Of a DNA stretch of 64,000 nucleotides, positions 24,905 through 32,694 are shown piece by piece (the stretch's first letter is position 1; every line of letters starts with the position of its first letter). Source of the DNA: Myxococcus stipitatus (lineage in GTDB: Bacteria; Myxococcota; Myxococcia; Myxococcales; Myxococcaceae); contig NZ_JAKCFI010000005.1 in NCBI RefSeq assembly GCF_021412625.1, positions 722,233-786,232 on the forward strand, given 5' to 3'. The notes below the pieces were generated by a model that had not been told where the DNA came from, did no database searches, and saw only the letters and a program-made list of their open reading frames with translations. Position numbers and translations under genes: made by a program.

Positions 24905-25416
24905 GCGCCACCGTCTCCGCGCCGTTCGAGCCGCTCTTCACCTTCCGCTTCGAGGTCTCCATCCAGGAGCAGCCGCTCCAGGGCGGCGGGGGCGAGCTGA
25001 GCCCGACGCCGGCGGGTGCCTTCTCCGAGTGCACCGGCCTGGAGGCGACCATGGAGCCCAAGGTCATCAAGGCGGGCGGGTTCAACTACGGCGCCATCCA
25101 GCGGGCGGGGCCGGTGACGTTCGCCACGGTGGTGCTCAAGCGCGGCATCTCCCGCGACGGCCGGCTCTTCAAGTGGTTCGAGCGCGTCGCCACCGGCGAC
25201 ACCGGGCATCGCTGCACGGTGCGCATCCTGCTGATGGGCATGAGCGGGCCGGACGCGTCGGAGCCGGAGGTCCTGCTCACGTGGAGGCTGGAGCGGGCCA
25301 TGCCCATCAAGTTCAAGGCCGCCGACTTCAACGCCAGGGCCTCCGAGGTGGGCATCGAGGAGCTGCACCTCGCCCACGAGGGCCTCTTCCTCGAGAGCCA
25401 GCGGACGGGAGCCTGA
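24901..25416 (+). CDS. Tube-family protein 2 (Pvc5-like)
   Basis: A 171-residue tube-fold protein. It has Phe-Thr-Phe-Arg-Phe-Glu-Val at the start, Phe-Ser-Glu-Cys-Thr-Gly-Leu in the conserved first strand-loop, Thr-Val-Val-Leu-Lys-Arg-Gly in the middle, and a Trp-Arg-Leu-Glu-Arg-Ala-Met-Pro-Ile-Lys strand near the end. Compared with the first tube protein it carries a short Gly-rich insert at about residues 24-40. By position and length it most likely forms the tube-initiator ring between hub and tube. It overlaps the preceding sheath gene by four bases. Confidence 0.9.
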   Translation: MSATVSAPFEPLFTFRFEVSIQEQPLQGGGGELSPTPAGAFSECTGLEATMEPKVIKAGGFNYGAIQRAGPVTFATVVLKRGISRDGRLFKWFERVATGDTGHRCTVRILLMGMSGPDASEPEVLLTWRLERAMPIKFKAADFNARASEVGIEELHLAHEGLFLESQRTGA

Positions 25417-25420
25417 CCCC

Positions 25421-26389
25421 ATGAGCGCGCCACGCAAGGCAACCTTCACCCCCAAGGGCCAGGCCCCCATCGAGGTGCACTTCAACCCGGCCTCGCTGCA
25501 GCTCACCCTCTCCACCAAGCTCAACGAGAAGAAGAGCAAGAAGCAGGGCGGACGGCAGGTGGTCAACGAGGGCACGGCCAAGCTGGCCGTGGAGCTCGTC
25601 TTCGACACCACGGACACGCTCGAGAACGTGTGCGACACGACGGTGAAGGTGGCGCGGCTGCTCGGCGAGAAGGGCAAGCCGCCTCCCTACGTCGCCTTCG
25701 AGTGGGGCGCCTTCAAGTTCGAGGGCATCGTGGACTCCTACAAGGAGACCCTCGACTACTTCTCCGCGGACGGAGTCCCGCTGCGCTCCAGCGTGTCGCT
25801 GGGGATGACGCAGGACGAGGACATCTTCGCGCGCGGCGCGCCCGGCCAGCGGGCGGAGGGCTGGAGCCCGGCCAACGGCGGCGCCGACTCCCAGGCCGAG
25901 GTGGCGCCTCCACCTGGCGGCTCCACCACGACGACCGCGACGCAAGCGGGCGCGCCCTCCGCGGGGCGGGAGATCGCCGCGATGAACGGAGAGGAGAGCA
26001 TGCGCTTCCCGCGCTCTCCCGTGCTCACCGTGGATGCCTCCGTCACCCTCTCTCCGCCCGCGGCCTTCGCGAGCGTGGGCGTGGGACTCGGCGGAGGTGT
26101 GGGCGGGGGGCTCGGCGTGGGGGGAGGACTGGGCGCGAGCATGGGCATCGGCGTGAGCGGGGGCGGCGCGCTTCCCTCGTTGCAGGGGGCCTTCTCCGGG
26201 CTGCGGCTGCCCTCGGTCGGCGCCTCCGCCTCCGTGCGGCTGGACACGAGCCGGCTGGTGCGGCGGGTGGAGACGCACACGCACGCCACGGAGGGCGGCG
26301 CGAGCTTCGAGCTGGGCGGGCGGATGCTCAGCCGCGGGTCGCGTCTGGGTGGGAACGCGCGGATTCGCATGCGCTTCGAGGAGGAGTGA
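25421..26389 (+). CDS. Contractile-injection-system tube/hub protein with glycine-rich tail (Pvc7 position)
   Basis: A 322-residue protein. Residues 1-150 match the CIS-tube N-terminal domain: Phe-Asn-Pro-Ala-Ser-Leu-Gln-Leu, then Leu-Val-Phe-Asp-Thr-Thr-Asp-Thr, then Val-Ala-Phe-Glu-Trp-Gly. This domain normally joins the tube to the spike hub. Family members usually end in a LysM domain; here none is visible. Residues about 217-250 are almost entirely Gly, Val, Leu, Ala and Ser in a regular Gly-Gly pattern, followed by a charged tail. The gene begins 4 bases after the tube-2 gene. Role as adaptor between tube and baseplate is inferred from domain and position. Confidence 0.82.
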   Translation: MSAPRKATFTPKGQAPIEVHFNPASLQLTLSTKLNEKKSKKQGGRQVVNEGTAKLAVELVFDTTDTLENVCDTTVKVARLLGEKGKPPPYVAFEWGAFKFEGIVDSYKETLDYFSADGVPLRSSVSLGMTQDEDIFARGAPGQRAEGWSPANGGADSQAEVAPPPGGSTTTTATQAGAPSAGREIAAMNGEESMRFPRSPVLTVDASVTLSPPAAFASVGVGLGGGVGGGLGVGGGLGASMGIGVSGGGALPSLQGAFSGLRLPSVGASASVRLDTSRLVRRVETHTHATEGGASFELGGRMLSRGSRLGGNARIRMRFEEE

Positions 26390-26392
26390 GCC

Positions 26393-26581
26393 ATGGGCAT
26401 CGTGTCGATTGGCGAGGTGGTGGGGAGCGTGAGCGACGGCCCGTCCGCGCAGCCGCCCTCCGAGGCGGGCGCGGGGCAGTCCCCGCAGCCCGGTGGCGCG
26501 TCCATTCCCGAGCAGGCCGAGGCGCTGGAGCGGCAGCTCCGGGCGAAGGTCTGGCGTCGAACCCGGCTCACCGCGGACTGA
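26393..26581 (+). CDS. Small eCIS protein (Pvc6 position)
   Basis: A 62-residue protein starting 3 bases after the hub gene. The middle is Pro/Ser/Gly-rich, and the last 20 residues form a basic amphipathic helix (Glu-Arg-Gln-Leu-Arg-Ala-Lys-Val-Trp-Arg-Arg). Many PVC-like operons carry a similarly tiny gene next to the tube/hub genes, sometimes of the DUF5908 type, but the sequence is too short to assign with certainty. Translation is likely, given the tight spacing on both sides. Confidence 0.6.
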   Translation: MGIVSIGEVVGSVSDGPSAQPPSEAGAGQSPQPGGASIPEQAEALERQLRAKVWRRTRLTAD

Positions 26582-26594
26582 GGACCGCAACGCC

Positions 26595-27680
26595 ATGTCC
26601 GAACGAGCGCTGAGCAGCCGGCCCGTCTATTCCGCGCGCCCCACGGTGCGCATCGACGGGCGCGCGTCCGACAAGGTCACCCAGCTCCTGGGGACGATGC
26701 GCATCACCGAGTCCGAGGGCGGCATGTCCTCGCTCGAGCTGGGCCTGGACAACACCGCGCGCACCGACGACGGGCGGACGGACCTGGCGTTCGAGGACGA
26801 GTCCCTCCTGCGCTTCGGCACGGCCATCTCCATCCACGCCGGTGACGAGAACGCGCCACAGGAGATCTTCCGGGGGCTCGTCACCGGGCTGGAGGCCGGC
26901 TTCGAGGGCGCGGCCGGTCCGGAGCTGCTGCTTTTGGCGGAGGACGCGCTGCAGCGAGCCCGGCTGGCGCGCCGCACCCAGGTCCACGTGGACACGAGCC
27001 TCGCCACCCTGGCGCGCGAGCTCGCCGCGCGCATCGGCATGCGCGCCGTCGTCGACGGGCTCGACGCGCCGCTGGGCCTCCAGGTGCAGCTCAACGAGAG
27101 CGACCTGGCCTTCCTGCGCCGCCTGCTCGCCTCGCGCGACGGCGACCTCCAGGTGGTGGGCGAGGAGCTGCACGTGTCCGCGCGCAAGGGGGTGCGCCGG
27201 GGCACCCAGGAGCTGACGCTGTACAGCCAGCTGCGGCGCGCGCGCGTCGTGGTGGACCTGGCCCACCAGGCCACGGAGGTCACCGTCACCGGCTGGAACG
27301 CGCTCACCGGTGGCAAGGTCTCCGGCAGCGGCGCCGGGACGAACCTGGGGCCGGGCACGGGCCGCAAGGGCGCGGACGTGCTCCGCTCCGCCCTGGGCGC
27401 GCGCTCCGAGCACCTGGGCGACCTCTCCGCGATGACGGACGCGGAGGCCCGGGCGCTGGCGGAGGCCGCGTTCGACCAGCGCGCGCGCCGCTTCGTCTGC
27501 GTGGAGGGCACCGCCGAGGGCAACCCCGCCCTGCGCGTGGGCACGCACGTGTCCCTGCGGGGCCTGGGCCGCCGCTACGACAACACCTACTACGTCGTCC
27601 GCGCCCACCACCGCTACGACCTGACCCGCGGCTACGAGACGGACTTCGAGGCCGAGTGCGCCTTCCTGGGAGGCCCGTGA
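26595..27680 (+). CDS. Spike hub protein, gpD/VgrG N-terminal half-like
   Basis: A 361-residue protein of the phage late-control gpD family. It starts with a beta-strand plus Val-Arg-Ile-Asp-Gly. The middle has Leu-Leu-Ala-Glu-Asp-Ala-Leu-Gln-Arg-Ala and the typical Leu-Asn-Glu-Ser-Asp-Leu-Ala-Phe-Leu-Arg-Arg-Leu. The C-terminus has Val-Arg-Ala-His-His-Arg-Tyr-Asp. This corresponds to the gp27-like part of VgrG, which forms the trimeric hub below the tube. In PVC and T6SS it is usually fused to the gp5-like spike; here the spike is a separate gene overlapping by one base (TGATG), so the two are translationally coupled. Confidence 0.9.
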   Translation: MSERALSSRPVYSARPTVRIDGRASDKVTQLLGTMRITESEGGMSSLELGLDNTARTDDGRTDLAFEDESLLRFGTAISIHAGDENAPQEIFRGLVTGLEAGFEGAAGPELLLLAEDALQRARLARRTQVHVDTSLATLARELAARIGMRAVVDGLDAPLGLQVQLNESDLAFLRRLLASRDGDLQVVGEELHVSARKGVRRGTQELTLYSQLRRARVVVDLAHQATEVTVTGWNALTGGKVSGSGAGTNLGPGTGRKGADVLRSALGARSEHLGDLSAMTDAEARALAEAAFDQRARRFVCVEGTAEGNPALRVGTHVSLRGLGRRYDNTYYVVRAHHRYDLTRGYETDFEAECAFLGGP

Positions 27681-28384
27681 TGCAGCCGCTCCCCTTCCCT
27701 CCCACCCCGCCGAACCTGGGCGCCCTGCACGGCACCTACCTGGGCCGCGTTACGTCGGTGGCGGACCCCGAGCACCTGTCGCGCGTGCAGGTGCGGCTGG
27801 TGAGTACGCCCGACACCATCGGCGATGGCAACGCCACCCTCTGGGCCCGCGTCTCCGTCCCCTTCGCGGGGGACGGGCGCGGCGCGTTCCTCATCCCCGA
27901 CGTGGGCGACGAGGTGGCCCTCGTCTTCATCAACGGCGACCCGCGCCAGCCGCTCGTGGTGGGCGGTGTGTGGAACGGCGCCGCGCGCCCGCCGGAGCAG
28001 CTCGGTGGGGGCGGGGACCGCGTGGACCGCTACACGCTGACCGGCCGCAAGGGCAGCCGCATCGCCATCGTCGAGGAGACGGAGGGCCAGGCCACCATCT
28101 CCCTCACCACGCGGGGAGGCCAGAGCGTCACGGTGACGCAGCAGGATGGCGGCAAGGTCATCCTCGAGGCCGCGGGCAACACCGTCACCCTGGACACCCA
28201 GGGCGTCACCGTCCAGACGCCGCTGACGGTGAAGGTCTCCGCCAGCCGCGTCGAGGTCGCCGCCGCGCAGGTCCAGGTGGACGCGGCCATGTCGACCTTC
28301 TCCGGCGTCGTGAAGTGCGACGTCCTCCAGGCCACCACCGTGGTGGCCGCGACCTACACGCCCGGAGCCGGAAACGTATGGTAG
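27680..28384 (+). CDS. Spike protein, gpV/gp5-like OB-fold plus beta-helix
   Basis: A 234-residue protein. Residues about 14-110 form the gpV OB-fold (Val-Ser-Val-Pro-Phe-Ala-Gly-Asp-Gly-Arg-Gly, then Pro-Asp-Val-Gly-Asp-Glu-Val-Ala-Leu-Val-Phe, then Pro-Leu-Val-Val-Gly-Gly-Val-Trp). The rest is a series of short alternating strands with Val/Thr/Ala repeats, which would form the trimeric beta-helical spike. It completes the split VgrG with the preceding gene. No PAAR tip gene was found near it. The next gene overlaps its 3' end by 7 bases. Confidence 0.9.
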   Translation: MQPLPFPPTPPNLGALHGTYLGRVTSVADPEHLSRVQVRLVSTPDTIGDGNATLWARVSVPFAGDGRGAFLIPDVGDEVALVFINGDPRQPLVVGGVWNGAARPPEQLGGGGDRVDRYTLTGRKGSRIAIVEETEGQATISLTTRGGQSVTVTQQDGGKVILEAAGNTVTLDTQGVTVQTPLTVKVSASRVEVAAAQVQVDAAMSTFSGVVKCDVLQATTVVAATYTPGAGNVW

Positions 28385-29928
28385 CCCACCCCACCCTCCT
28401 GCGCGGGCTCACCTTCGACGGTGGCAGCGGCCGGCCCATGCCGTCGACGGAGAACCGCCCGGTGCTCATGGAGCGCACGGACGACGACTTCGTCTCCGCG
28501 TTCCTCGCGGAGCTGGGCACCGACGACGGCCGCAGGCAGCTGACGGCGACGGTGCGCAACGCGGGCGAGGGCGCGCCCTCGCTCAAGCTCTACCAACCCG
28601 TCCACCGCGCCTTCCAGCTGGCCGTGGTCGAGGCCTTCTGCGACATCCCCGGCGAGCCGCGGCTGGACCCCGCGCGCATCGAGAGCGCGGGCCTGGTCGT
28701 GCGGCGGGTCGACCCGGGCTCCGGCAAGCGCGAGGGGTGGATGAAGCTGGCGGGCGAGGTGCGCGGCTGGGTGCCGCTCGCGGACGCGCGCTCGCTCGAC
28801 GCGGACCCCGACCCGGCCCGCCGCAAGGCCGCGTTCCCCTCCGGCAACGCCACGCTGGACGCGCTGGTGGAGGACGCGCTCGGCGCGCCCACGCCCTACG
28901 AGGAGAGCGTGTCGCTGCTGTTCGTCGCGCCGCCGCGCGTCTGCGCCGCCACGGGCCGCACCATCCTCTACGGCATGGTGCCCGTGGCCAGCGCCGAACA
29001 GGTGTCCGGCAAGGCGGCGACCCCGCCCCGCTACGAGGAGGACGAGCTGCGCGACATGCTGCTGCCGTACTTCTCCGCCTCGGTGGGCGTGAGCCTGGGG
29101 GCCATCGCCGGCAAGACGTACTCGTACCGCTACACCGACGAGGCCGCCGCCGACGCGTCGCTGTCCGCCGCGGACCGCGACCGGCTGGAGCAGTTCGCCA
29201 CGTTCCTGCGCAAGCTGGTCAGCGTCTTCAACGCGTTCGAGACGCCGGCGATGAAGGCCGCGCTCAATCGGCTCACGCTCCCATACAGCGGCGCGCCCAG
29301 GCCCCTGGGCGACGCGTTGGCCGAGGCCGCCGAGGTCTTCGTGCTGGGGAGGCCAGACCGGCGCTTCCGCCTGCCGGACTCCTGGCCCCGCGTTTCGTCG
29401 GGGGACGTGGCCGCGCTGGTGCGCGCCGGCGCGGAGGCGTCGAAGGCCCGGCTCGCGACGCTGCTGCCCCGGCGCGGACGCTTCGACGTCCCGGACGCGC
29501 GCTACGAGGTCCGCGCCTTCATCCGCGTCCGACGGGACGACGGGTGCCCTCCCTCCATCGTCTGGGGCACGCCCAGCCAGCCGTTCCGCATCGCGCCCTG
29601 GTACGAGAACGGGAGGCTGCCTCCCGTGCAGGTCGCGCTGCCCCCGGTCACCCGGGACAACGTGCGCAACTTCCTGCCGAACGTCGCCTTCCAGGTGCCC
29701 GGCAACATCTTCGACCTTCTGTCGCGCAACAAGGCGAAGGACTTCCTGGAGGAGAAGGCGTCGGAGGGACGCTCGGGCGGGCTCGATTGGATCTGCGGTT
29801 TCAACATCCCCATCATCACGCTCTGCGCGTTCATCGTGCTGAGCATCTTCCTGGCGCTGCTCAACCTCCTCTTCTGGTGGCTGCCCTTCATCAAGATCTG
29901 CATCCCGCTCCCCCGGCGGGGGCGGTGA
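28378..29928 (+). CDS. eCIS protein with C-terminal hydrophobic segment, function unknown
   Basis: A 516-residue protein overlapping the spike gene by 7 bases. Most of it is soluble and mixed in character, with regions around residues 20-180 and 380-440 that look beta-rich. Residues about 478-512 are strongly hydrophobic (Ile-Ile-Thr-Leu-Cys-Ala-Phe-Ile-Val-Leu-Ser-Ile-Phe-Leu-Ala-Leu-Leu) with Trp-Trp and Pro, long enough for one or two membrane passes, and the protein ends basic (Arg-Arg-Gly-Arg). No family is recognised. Its location is where PVC operons carry the PAAR-like tip. It could anchor the baseplate to a membrane, as in membrane-attached CIS, or be a hydrophobic tip or cargo. These are inferences. 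Confidence 0.75.
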   Translation: MVAHPTLLRGLTFDGGSGRPMPSTENRPVLMERTDDDFVSAFLAELGTDDGRRQLTATVRNAGEGAPSLKLYQPVHRAFQLAVVEAFCDIPGEPRLDPARIESAGLVVRRVDPGSGKREGWMKLAGEVRGWVPLADARSLDADPDPARRKAAFPSGNATLDALVEDALGAPTPYEESVSLLFVAPPRVCAATGRTILYGMVPVASAEQVSGKAATPPRYEEDELRDMLLPYFSASVGVSLGAIAGKTYSYRYTDEAAADASLSAADRDRLEQFATFLRKLVSVFNAFETPAMKAALNRLTLPYSGAPRPLGDALAEAAEVFVLGRPDRRFRLPDSWPRVSSGDVAALVRAGAEASKARLATLLPRRGRFDVPDARYEVRAFIRVRRDDGCPPSIVWGTPSQPFRIAPWYENGRLPPVQVALPPVTRDNVRNFLPNVAFQVPGNIFDLLSRNKAKDFLEEKASEGRSGGLDWICGFNIPIITLCAFIVLSIFLALLNLLFWWLPFIKICIPLPRRGR

Positions 29929-29949
29929 AGCTGCCTGGAGAACCACGCG

Positions 29950-30342
29950 ATGAACCCCACTTCACGACCGCTGGTGAGCTTCCCGCTGCTGCCCGTGCCC
30001 GACGAGCACGGGGAGCTGCACTTCCCCACGCTCGAGACGAGCGTGCGGCAGTCCATCGAGGTCATCCTGCGCACCCGGCCGGGTGAGCAGCTGATGCGGC
30101 CCGAGTTCGGCGCGGGCCTGGAGGAGTACGTCGGAGAACCCAACGTGCTCGCCACGCGCCGCCGCATCCGCGACCTGGTCGCGGACTCGCTGGCGAGATG
30201 GGAGCCGCGCATCGATGTGGAGCGCGTCGACGTGCTGGAGGTCGACGGCGCGCCCGCCCACGCCCGCGTGGAGATCGTCTACCGGCTCCGCCGCACCGGC
30301 ACGGTGCAGGGGCTCGGGTTGACCCTGGACCTCGGAGCCTAG
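29950..30342 (+). CDS. Baseplate wedge protein, gp25/GPW family (Pvc9-like)
   Basis: A 130-residue protein of the GPW/gp25 family. It has Ser-Val-Arg-Gln-Ser-Ile-Glu-Val-Ile-Leu-Arg-Thr-Arg-Pro-Gly-Glu-Gln, followed by Met-Arg-Pro-Glu-Phe-Gly-Ala-Gly-Leu, the best-conserved part. In contractile machines gp25 sits at the baseplate and nucleates sheath assembly. It lies one base before the gpJ gene, the standard baseplate order. Confidence 0.93.
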   Translation: MNPTSRPLVSFPLLPVPDEHGELHFPTLETSVRQSIEVILRTRPGEQLMRPEFGAGLEEYVGEPNVLATRRRIRDLVADSLARWEPRIDVERVDVLEVDGAPAHARVEIVYRLRRTGTVQGLGLTLDLGA

Positions 30343-30343
30343 G

Positions 30344-32692
30344 ATGCCCATCGTCCCGCCCAGACTCGACGACCGGAGCTTCGACGACCTCGTCGAGGAG
30401 CTGCTCGCCCGCATTCCCGCGCACACCCCCGAGTGGACCCACGCCCGCCAGGGAGACCCGGGGCGCACGCTGCTGGAGCTGTTCGCCTGGCTGGCGGACA
30501 CCATCCTGTACCGCGCCAACCTCATCCCGGAGCGGCAGCGGCTGGCCTTCCTGCGCCTGCTCGGCATCCAGCTGCGCCCCGCCGTCGCCGCCACCGGCGT
30601 GGTGAGCGTGCGGTTCGACAGCCAGACGCTGCAGCCGTCCGTGGTGCTGCGCCCCTACTCCGAGGTGCGCGGCCCCGTGCCCTTCGAGACGCGCACGGAG
30701 CTGCCGGTGGTGCACCTGTCGGCGGAGGCCTACTACAAGCGGCCCCTGGCCCAGGCCGAGCGCCAGCAGATGGGCGCGCTGCTCACCGGCCTGTCGCGCG
30801 TGTACGGCCTGTCCCCCACGCAGGCCGCCTACTACGTCACCACCGCGCTGTTCCCCGATGGCGCCGCGGAGCCCGCGGGTTTCGACGTGGTGGAGCGCAC
30901 GGTGGACCACTGCCTGTGGCTGGCGCTGCTGGCCCCCACGGCGGCGGACGTGCCCACGCTGCGCCAGGAGTTGAACACGGGCTCCGCCGGCGCGCCCCGC
31001 GTGCTGAGCGTGGGCATCATGCCCGCCATCGAGGTGCCCGCGCTCCAGGAGGAGATTGGCCCGCGCGCGCGCATCCCCCACCAGTGGGAGCTCAGCGGCG
31101 TCCCGGACGCGCGGGGCAACCCCACCTACCACCTGCTGTCGGTGGCCTACGACTCCACCCAGGGCCTCACGCGCCGGGGCGTCATCCACCTGGTGATGCC
31201 CGGCCACGAGATTGGCGTGCCGTCCAACGACGTGCGCCAGAGCCTGCACGCGGGCGTGGGAGACCGACCGCCGAGGCTGGACGACGCCAGGCGCACCGAG
31301 CGGCTCGTCGCGTGGCTGCGGCTGCGGCCCACGGTGAAGCTGTCGCGCCTGCCGCTGAGCTGGGTGGGCATCAACGCGGTGGAGGTGGAGCAGCGCCGCA
31401 CGTACACCGCCGTCGTCGTGGGCCAGGGCGACGGGACGCCTGACCAGGAGCTGCGGCTGCCCATGGGCTCGGTGGAGCGCGAGTCGCTCCAGCTCGAGGT
31501 GGAGGAGCCGGGACAGGGCTATCGCCCGTGGACGCAGGTGGACGACCTGGCCCTGGCCGAGCGCGACTCCGCCGTCTTCCAGCTCGACGCGGAGGCGGGG
31601 CTGGTGCGCTTCGGCAATGGGGTGCGCGGCCGGATGCCCACGGTGGGCATGCGCGTGCGCGTGGCGCGGATGCGCACCGGAGGCGGCGTGGCGGGCAACC
31701 TGCCGGCGGGCACGCTCAAGTCCCTCAGCGCGCTCACGGTGGAGGGCACCGCGCCCGCCGCCGCGCTGAAGGCGGAGCAGGCCCTGCCCACGGTGGGAGG
31801 CCAGGACGCGGAGACGCTCCCGGAGGCGGAGCGGCGCATCCCCTCCACCCTGCGCCATGGCGAGCGCGCGGTGACGGCTGAGGACTACCGCTGGCTGGCC
31901 GCCGGCAGCCCCGGCGCATCCCCGGGCCGGGTGGAGGTGCTGCCCCGCTTCAAGCCCCACCAGCGCCGGGAGAACGTGCCCGGCGTGGTGACGGTGATGG
32001 TGCTGCCGCCCTCGAACACCTTCCGCGCCCCCAACCCGCGCCCGGACCGGCCCTTCCTGGAGGGCGTGCACGCGCACCTGGAGGCGCGCCGACCGCTGGC
32101 GACGGAGCTGTACGTCATCGGCTGTGAGTACGTGCCGCTGGGCCTCTCCACCGGCATCACCGTGCGCGAGGGCTTCGGCCGCGAGACGGTGGTGAACGCG
32201 GTGCGGGACGCGCTGTTCCGCTGGCTGTGGCCGCTGCCTCCCGCGGGCCCGCAGGGCGGCGGCTGGACACTGGGGCGCGCGGTGAGGGACCGGGAGCTGG
32301 AGGTGGCCATCGCGCAGGTGCCCGGCGTGGACTCCATCAGCGGCGTGCGCCTGTTCAGCGGCGGCACGGTGGTGGCGATGCCGCCGACCCCCTCCGGCAC
32401 GGAGGGCGCCACCTCCGCGCGCTTCGAGGTGCGTCCGGCGTCGACCGGCGCGACCACCGGCTCCGCGCTGCCCGGAGGCACCAGCGCGTCCGCGTCGGGT
32501 TGGCGGCTGCTGGCCGGCACCGTGCCCGGCATGCCGGTGGAGCTGGTGCTGCGCCCCTGGCAGTTGCCGGAGCTGATGGCGGTCGTCGTCGACGCCGACG
32601 GGGGCCTGCCCCGGGATTTGAAGGGCGCGCCGGATCCGTTCCAGTCCACCCAGCCGGGGATCGCCGTCCCCGTCGTCCCCGAGGTCTGCTGA
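30344..32692 (+). CDS. Baseplate J-family wedge protein (Pvc11-like)
   Basis: A 782-residue protein. The N-terminus (Pro-Pro-Arg-Leu-Asp-Asp-Arg-Ser-Phe-Asp-Asp-Leu, then Pro-Glu-Trp-Thr) and the following Asp-Pro-Gly-Arg-Thr-Leu-Leu-Glu-Leu-Phe-Ala-Trp-Leu-Ala segment are characteristic of gpJ/gp6-type putative baseplate assembly proteins in eCIS. The central part contains Val-Arg-Phe-Gly-Asn-Gly-Val-Arg-Gly, and the later Asn-Leu-Pro-Ala-Gly-Thr motif is typical of the baseplate_J domain. The protein forms the wedge ring that opens to trigger contraction. It is longer than phage gpJ but normal for Pvc11. Confidence 0.93.
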   Translation: MPIVPPRLDDRSFDDLVEELLARIPAHTPEWTHARQGDPGRTLLELFAWLADTILYRANLIPERQRLAFLRLLGIQLRPAVAATGVVSVRFDSQTLQPSVVLRPYSEVRGPVPFETRTELPVVHLSAEAYYKRPLAQAERQQMGALLTGLSRVYGLSPTQAAYYVTTALFPDGAAEPAGFDVVERTVDHCLWLALLAPTAADVPTLRQELNTGSAGAPRVLSVGIMPAIEVPALQEEIGPRARIPHQWELSGVPDARGNPTYHLLSVAYDSTQGLTRRGVIHLVMPGHEIGVPSNDVRQSLHAGVGDRPPRLDDARRTERLVAWLRLRPTVKLSRLPLSWVGINAVEVEQRRTYTAVVVGQGDGTPDQELRLPMGSVERESLQLEVEEPGQGYRPWTQVDDLALAERDSAVFQLDAEAGLVRFGNGVRGRMPTVGMRVRVARMRTGGGVAGNLPAGTLKSLSALTVEGTAPAAALKAEQALPTVGGQDAETLPEAERRIPSTLRHGERAVTAEDYRWLAAGSPGASPGRVEVLPRFKPHQRRENVPGVVTVMVLPPSNTFRAPNPRPDRPFLEGVHAHLEARRPLATELYVIGCEYVPLGLSTGITVREGFGRETVVNAVRDALFRWLWPLPPAGPQGGGWTLGRAVRDRELEVAIAQVPGVDSISGVRLFSGGTVVAMPPTPSGTEGATSARFEVRPASTGATTGSALPGGTSASASGWRLLAGTVPGMPVELVLRPWQLPELMAVVVDADGGLPRDLKGAPDPFQSTQPGIAVPVVPEVC

Positions 32693-32694
32693 CC

